Origin: Hyphomicrobiales bacterium
Lineage (GTDB): Bacteria > Pseudomonadota > Alphaproteobacteria > Rhizobiales > Beijerinckiaceae
DNA length: 7,774 bases
Assembly (NCBI GenBank): GCA_028865375.1
Contig: JAGWKJ010000108.1
Coordinates: 1-7,774 of the forward strand
Direction: 5' to 3'
In this document: piece by piece, positions 5,808 to 7,774 of the stretch
Position numbering within the stretch: the stretch's first letter is position 1
Layout: every line of letters starts with the position of its first letter
Made by a program: the position numbers and the translations under genes
The notes under the pieces: generated by a model
Seen by the model: the letters and a program-made list of their open reading frames with translations, nothing else
Told to the model about the DNA's origin: nothing
The model's database searches: none

Positions 5808-6821
5808 ATGGACACTCGGACGTTCGGCGAGATCGACGGCAAACCCTGCATGGAGGCGACGATCCGCTCGCAGGGCGGCGCGACGGCCAAGATCATCGGC
5901 TATGGCGCCGTCATCCGCGATCTCGTCGTGCCCGCGCCCGGCGGCCCGCGGCGCGTCGTGCTGGGCCTCGACACGCTCGACGATTATCTCAAGCACTCGC
6001 CCCATTTCGGCGCGCTCGCCGGGCGCTGCGCCAACCGGATCGCGGGCGGCAAGTTCACGCTCGACGGGCGCGACTACGCGATCCCGACCAACGACCACGG
6101 CAAGCATTCGCTGCACGGCGGCGGCAAGGGCTTCGGCAAGCGCGTCTGGACGCTGGCGGCGAGCGACACGCATTCCGCGACGCTGACGCTGCATTCGCCC
6201 GACGGCGAGGCCGGCTATCCCGGCGCGCTCGACGCGTCCTGCACCTATCGTTTCGCGGACGCGGCGACGCTGCGGATCGAGATCGAGGCGCGCGCCGACG
6301 CGCCGACCCTGTGCAACCTCGCGCTGCACTCCTATTTCAACCTCGACGGATCGGCCGACGCGCGCGACCACGAGGTGCGGATCGGCGGCTCGTTCCGCAC
6401 GCCCGCCGATTCCGACCTGATCCCGACCGGCGAGATCGTCGCGGTGGCGGGAACCGACTGGGATTTCCGGCGGGCGCGCCCGGTGCGCAACCCGAAAGGC
6501 GTCCTCTACGACGACAATTTCGTGATCGAAGCCATGCCCGGCGCGGACGGGCTGGCCTTCGCCGCCTCGGCGCGTTCGCCGCGCGACGGCTTCACGCTGG
6601 AGGTCCACACGGACCAACCGGGCGTGCAATTCTACGACGGGGCGAAAGTGGCCTGCCCCGTGCCGGGGCTCGGCGGCGCGCGTTACGGCGCGCACGCCGG
6701 CCTGTGCTTCGAGCCGCAGACGTTCCCCGACGCGATCCATCGCCGGCATTTTCCCTCGCCCGTCCTGAGGCCGGGCGAGGTCTATCGGCAGACGACGGAC
6801 TATCGCTTCCTGACGACCTGA
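5808..6821 (+). CDS. galM: Aldose 1-epimerase (galactose mutarotase)
   Basis: The protein has 337 residues, the normal length for GalM. It interconverts the alpha and beta anomers of aldohexoses such as galactose and glucose, in the cytoplasm unless exported; no signal peptide is visible. Family motifs appear in order: AGRCANRIAGGKF (71-83), LHGG (102-105), LHSYFNL (173-179), DDNFVI (235-240), and LCFEPQTFPDAIH (299-311) near the end. By comparison with known GalM structures, His103 and His174 are the active-site histidines, Asp236 binds sugar, and Glu302 is the catalytic base; all are present. The substrate could be another aldose, since the family is broad and no gal operon genes are visible here. 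It stands alone, divergent from fabH and convergent with rplI, its stop only 10 nt from that of rplI. Confidence 0.94.
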   Translation: MDTRTFGEIDGKPCMEATIRSQGGATAKIIGYGAVIRDLVVPAPGGPRRVVLGLDTLDDYLKHSPHFGALAGRCANRIAGGKFTLDGRDYAIPTNDHGKHSLHGGGKGFGKRVWTLAASDTHSATLTLHSPDGEAGYPGALDASCTYRFADAATLRIEIEARADAPTLCNLALHSYFNLDGSADARDHEVRIGGSFRTPADSDLIPTGEIVAVAGTDWDFRRARPVRNPKGVLYDDNFVIEAMPGADGLAFAASARSPRDGFTLEVHTDQPGVQFYDGAKVACPVPGLGGARYGAHAGLCFEPQTFPDAIHRRHFPSPVLRPGEVYRQTTDYRFLTT

Positions 6822-6835
6822 GGCCCGCGCCTCAG
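6818..6835. terminator. Shared hairpin spanning the convergent galM and rplI stop codons
   Basis: A perfect 7-bp stem, ctgaggc (6818-6824) and gcctcag (6829-6835), surrounds a 4-nt loop. The galM stop (6819-6821) and the rplI stop (complement of 6832-6834) sit opposite each other in the stem. Because the gap is only 10 nt, any bidirectional terminator must lie here. No T-run follows on either strand, so it is not a textbook intrinsic terminator. Confidence 0.45.
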
Positions 6836-7398
6836 AGCTCGGCCGACGGACCGGCTTCGGCCAGCGCCTGGCCGACTTCGAGGCCGAGGTCGTCGAGCGA
6901 AGCGTGCTCGCGCACCACCATGTCCTCGCCGCGCGCCTGGCGCTCGGCTTCCTCGGGCGAGCGGGCGACGTTGACCGTCACCTTCGGCTCGACTTCCGGA
7001 TGCAGCGCGATCGCCACCGCGTGCAGGCCCAGCGCCTTGATCGGCGCCGTCAGCGACACCTGCGAGCGGGCGACCGCGAAGCCGGCGGCCGTCAGCGCGT
7101 CCGACACGTCGCGCGCCGAGACCGAGCCGTAGAGCTGGCCCGTCTCGCCCGCCTGGCGGATGATGGTGACGCTCTGGCCGTCGAGCTTGGCGGCGACGGC
7201 GTCGGCTTCCTTCTTCAGTTCGAGGTTGCGCGCCTCGAGCTGCGAGCGCTGCGATTCGAACTTCTTCTTGTTCGCCTCGGTGGCGCGCAGCGCCTTCTGC
7301 CGCGGCAGCAGGAAATTGCGCGCGAAGCCGTCCTTCACGCGGACGACCTCGCCCATCTGGCCGAGCTTGGCGACGCGTTCGAGCAGGATCACTTCCAT
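6832..7398 (-). CDS. rplI: Large-subunit ribosomal protein bL9
   Basis: The protein has 188 residues. bL9 binds 23S rRNA at the base of the L1 stalk and extends from the 50S subunit, helping reading-frame fidelity. The N-terminal domain is clear: MEVILLERVAKLGQMGEVV, then VKDGFARNFLLP (21-32), the family signature region. A long charged connecting helix (about 41-75) is followed by the C-terminal domain (about 78-150). A further acidic tail of nearly 40 residues is present; such tails make many alphaproteobacterial bL9 proteins longer than the roughly 150-residue E. coli protein. The ATG at 7398 has GGAG 7 nt upstream, inside the end of the preceding gene, which it overlaps by 10 nt. This fits translational coupling in the rpsF-rpsR-DUF2232-rplI operon. 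Confidence 0.97.
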   Translation of the reverse strand: MEVILLERVAKLGQMGEVVRVKDGFARNFLLPRQKALRATEANKKKFESQRSQLEARNLELKKEADAVAAKLDGQSVTIIRQAGETGQLYGSVSARDVSDALTAAGFAVARSQVSLTAPIKALGLHAVAIALHPEVEPKVTVNVARSPEEAERQARGEDMVVREHASLDDLGLEVGQALAEAGPSAEL

Positions 7399-7774
7399 GG
7401 TTCTTCTCCGTCTGGTTTGGATTGGGAATCGGGCGGTGAATCGACGGCCGCCGCGGGAACGCGGCGCCGCGCGCCGAAGACCGCGTCCGCCGCGCCGAGC
7501 AGCGCGGTGAGGATCGCGATCCACGGGAACAGGACGACGAAGGCGGCCCAATAGGCCGACAACGCCGCGGGACGCAGCGGCGTGCGCCGCGCCAAGAGAT
7601 GCACGCGCGCGGCGCCGGCGGCGACGAACACGATCCCGAGCGCGCCCGCGGCGGCGAGCGCGAGTCCGCCGGTCGCGCCCGGCGCGAAGGACAGCGCGAG
7701 CGCCGCCACGATGGCGGGCACGGCCCGGAGCGGCGCGCGCAACGCCTCGGCGAGGCCGCCGGCGGGCCGGCGCA
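7389..7774 (-). CDS. DUF2232-like membrane protein, C-terminal part, cut by the window edge
   Basis: The leftward frame is open to the right edge of the window, giving 127 visible residues with no start required inside. A TTG at 7742 is in frame, but the frame continues upstream without a stop, so the gene most likely begins outside. Hydrophobic stretches at about residues 19-30, 36-55 and 71-99 suggest three membrane segments, followed by a polar, Pro-rich cytoplasmic-type tail. A segment AARVHLLARR before the last hydrophobic stretch and GAADAVFGARRR after it resemble the end of DUF2232 proteins. That family, of unknown function, is commonly encoded between rpsR and rplI in alphaproteobacteria. 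The assignment rests on these features together with the gene's position. Its stop lies inside the rplI start region, a 10-nt overlap. Confidence 0.72.
   Translation of the reverse strand, partial: RRPAGGLAEALRAPLRAVPAIVAALALSFAPGATGGLALAAAGALGIVFVAAGAARVHLLARRTPLRPAALSAYWAAFVVLFPWIAILTALLGAADAVFGARRRVPAAAVDSPPDSQSKPDGEEPWK

Overview
The window is a GC-rich (roughly 70% by eye), gene-dense stretch of bacterial chromosome, almost certainly from an alphaproteobacterium, probably of the Rhodospirillales type. The evidence is the set of neighbours: an IHF-alpha gene followed by the small MerR-like regulator that accompanies ihfA in this class, a YfgM-like TPR protein upstream of der, and a DUF2232-like membrane protein overlapping rplI. 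Every gene I can support is of a housekeeping or ordinary metabolic type. I see no phage, transposase, CRISPR, toxin-antitoxin, defence or secondary-metabolism genes, and no tRNA or rRNA.

Layout from left to right. A leftward block runs from 1344 to the left edge: ihfA (nucleoid protein), a MerR-family regulator, and the 5' part of glmU (UDP-GlcNAc synthesis), which is cut by the window edge. A rightward SDR-family oxidoreductase (1504-2250) diverges from ihfA across a 159-nt gap. It converges on der across a 98-nt gap that holds a sharply AT-rich island (2276-2328, about 23% GC). Leftward from 5530 lie fabH (initiation of fatty acid synthesis), a membrane-anchored TPR protein and der (ribosome-assembly GTPase); the last two are 1 nt apart. 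galM (5808-6821, rightward) diverges from fabH and converges on rplI with a 10-nt gap. rplI and the upstream DUF2232-like gene are leftward, overlap by 10 nt, and look like the distal end of the usual rpsF-rpsR-DUF2232-rplI operon.

The genes serve cell growth in general (ribosome assembly, fatty acid and peptidoglycan precursors, nucleoid structure) rather than one pathway. The interest lies in the arrangement. fabH is separated from ihfA and has no plsX upstream. No bamB lies between the TPR gene and der. The last codons of fabH, including the stop, are imperfectly duplicated just downstream of the gene. Several compact hairpins sit at gene ends. I found no convincing undescribed system here.
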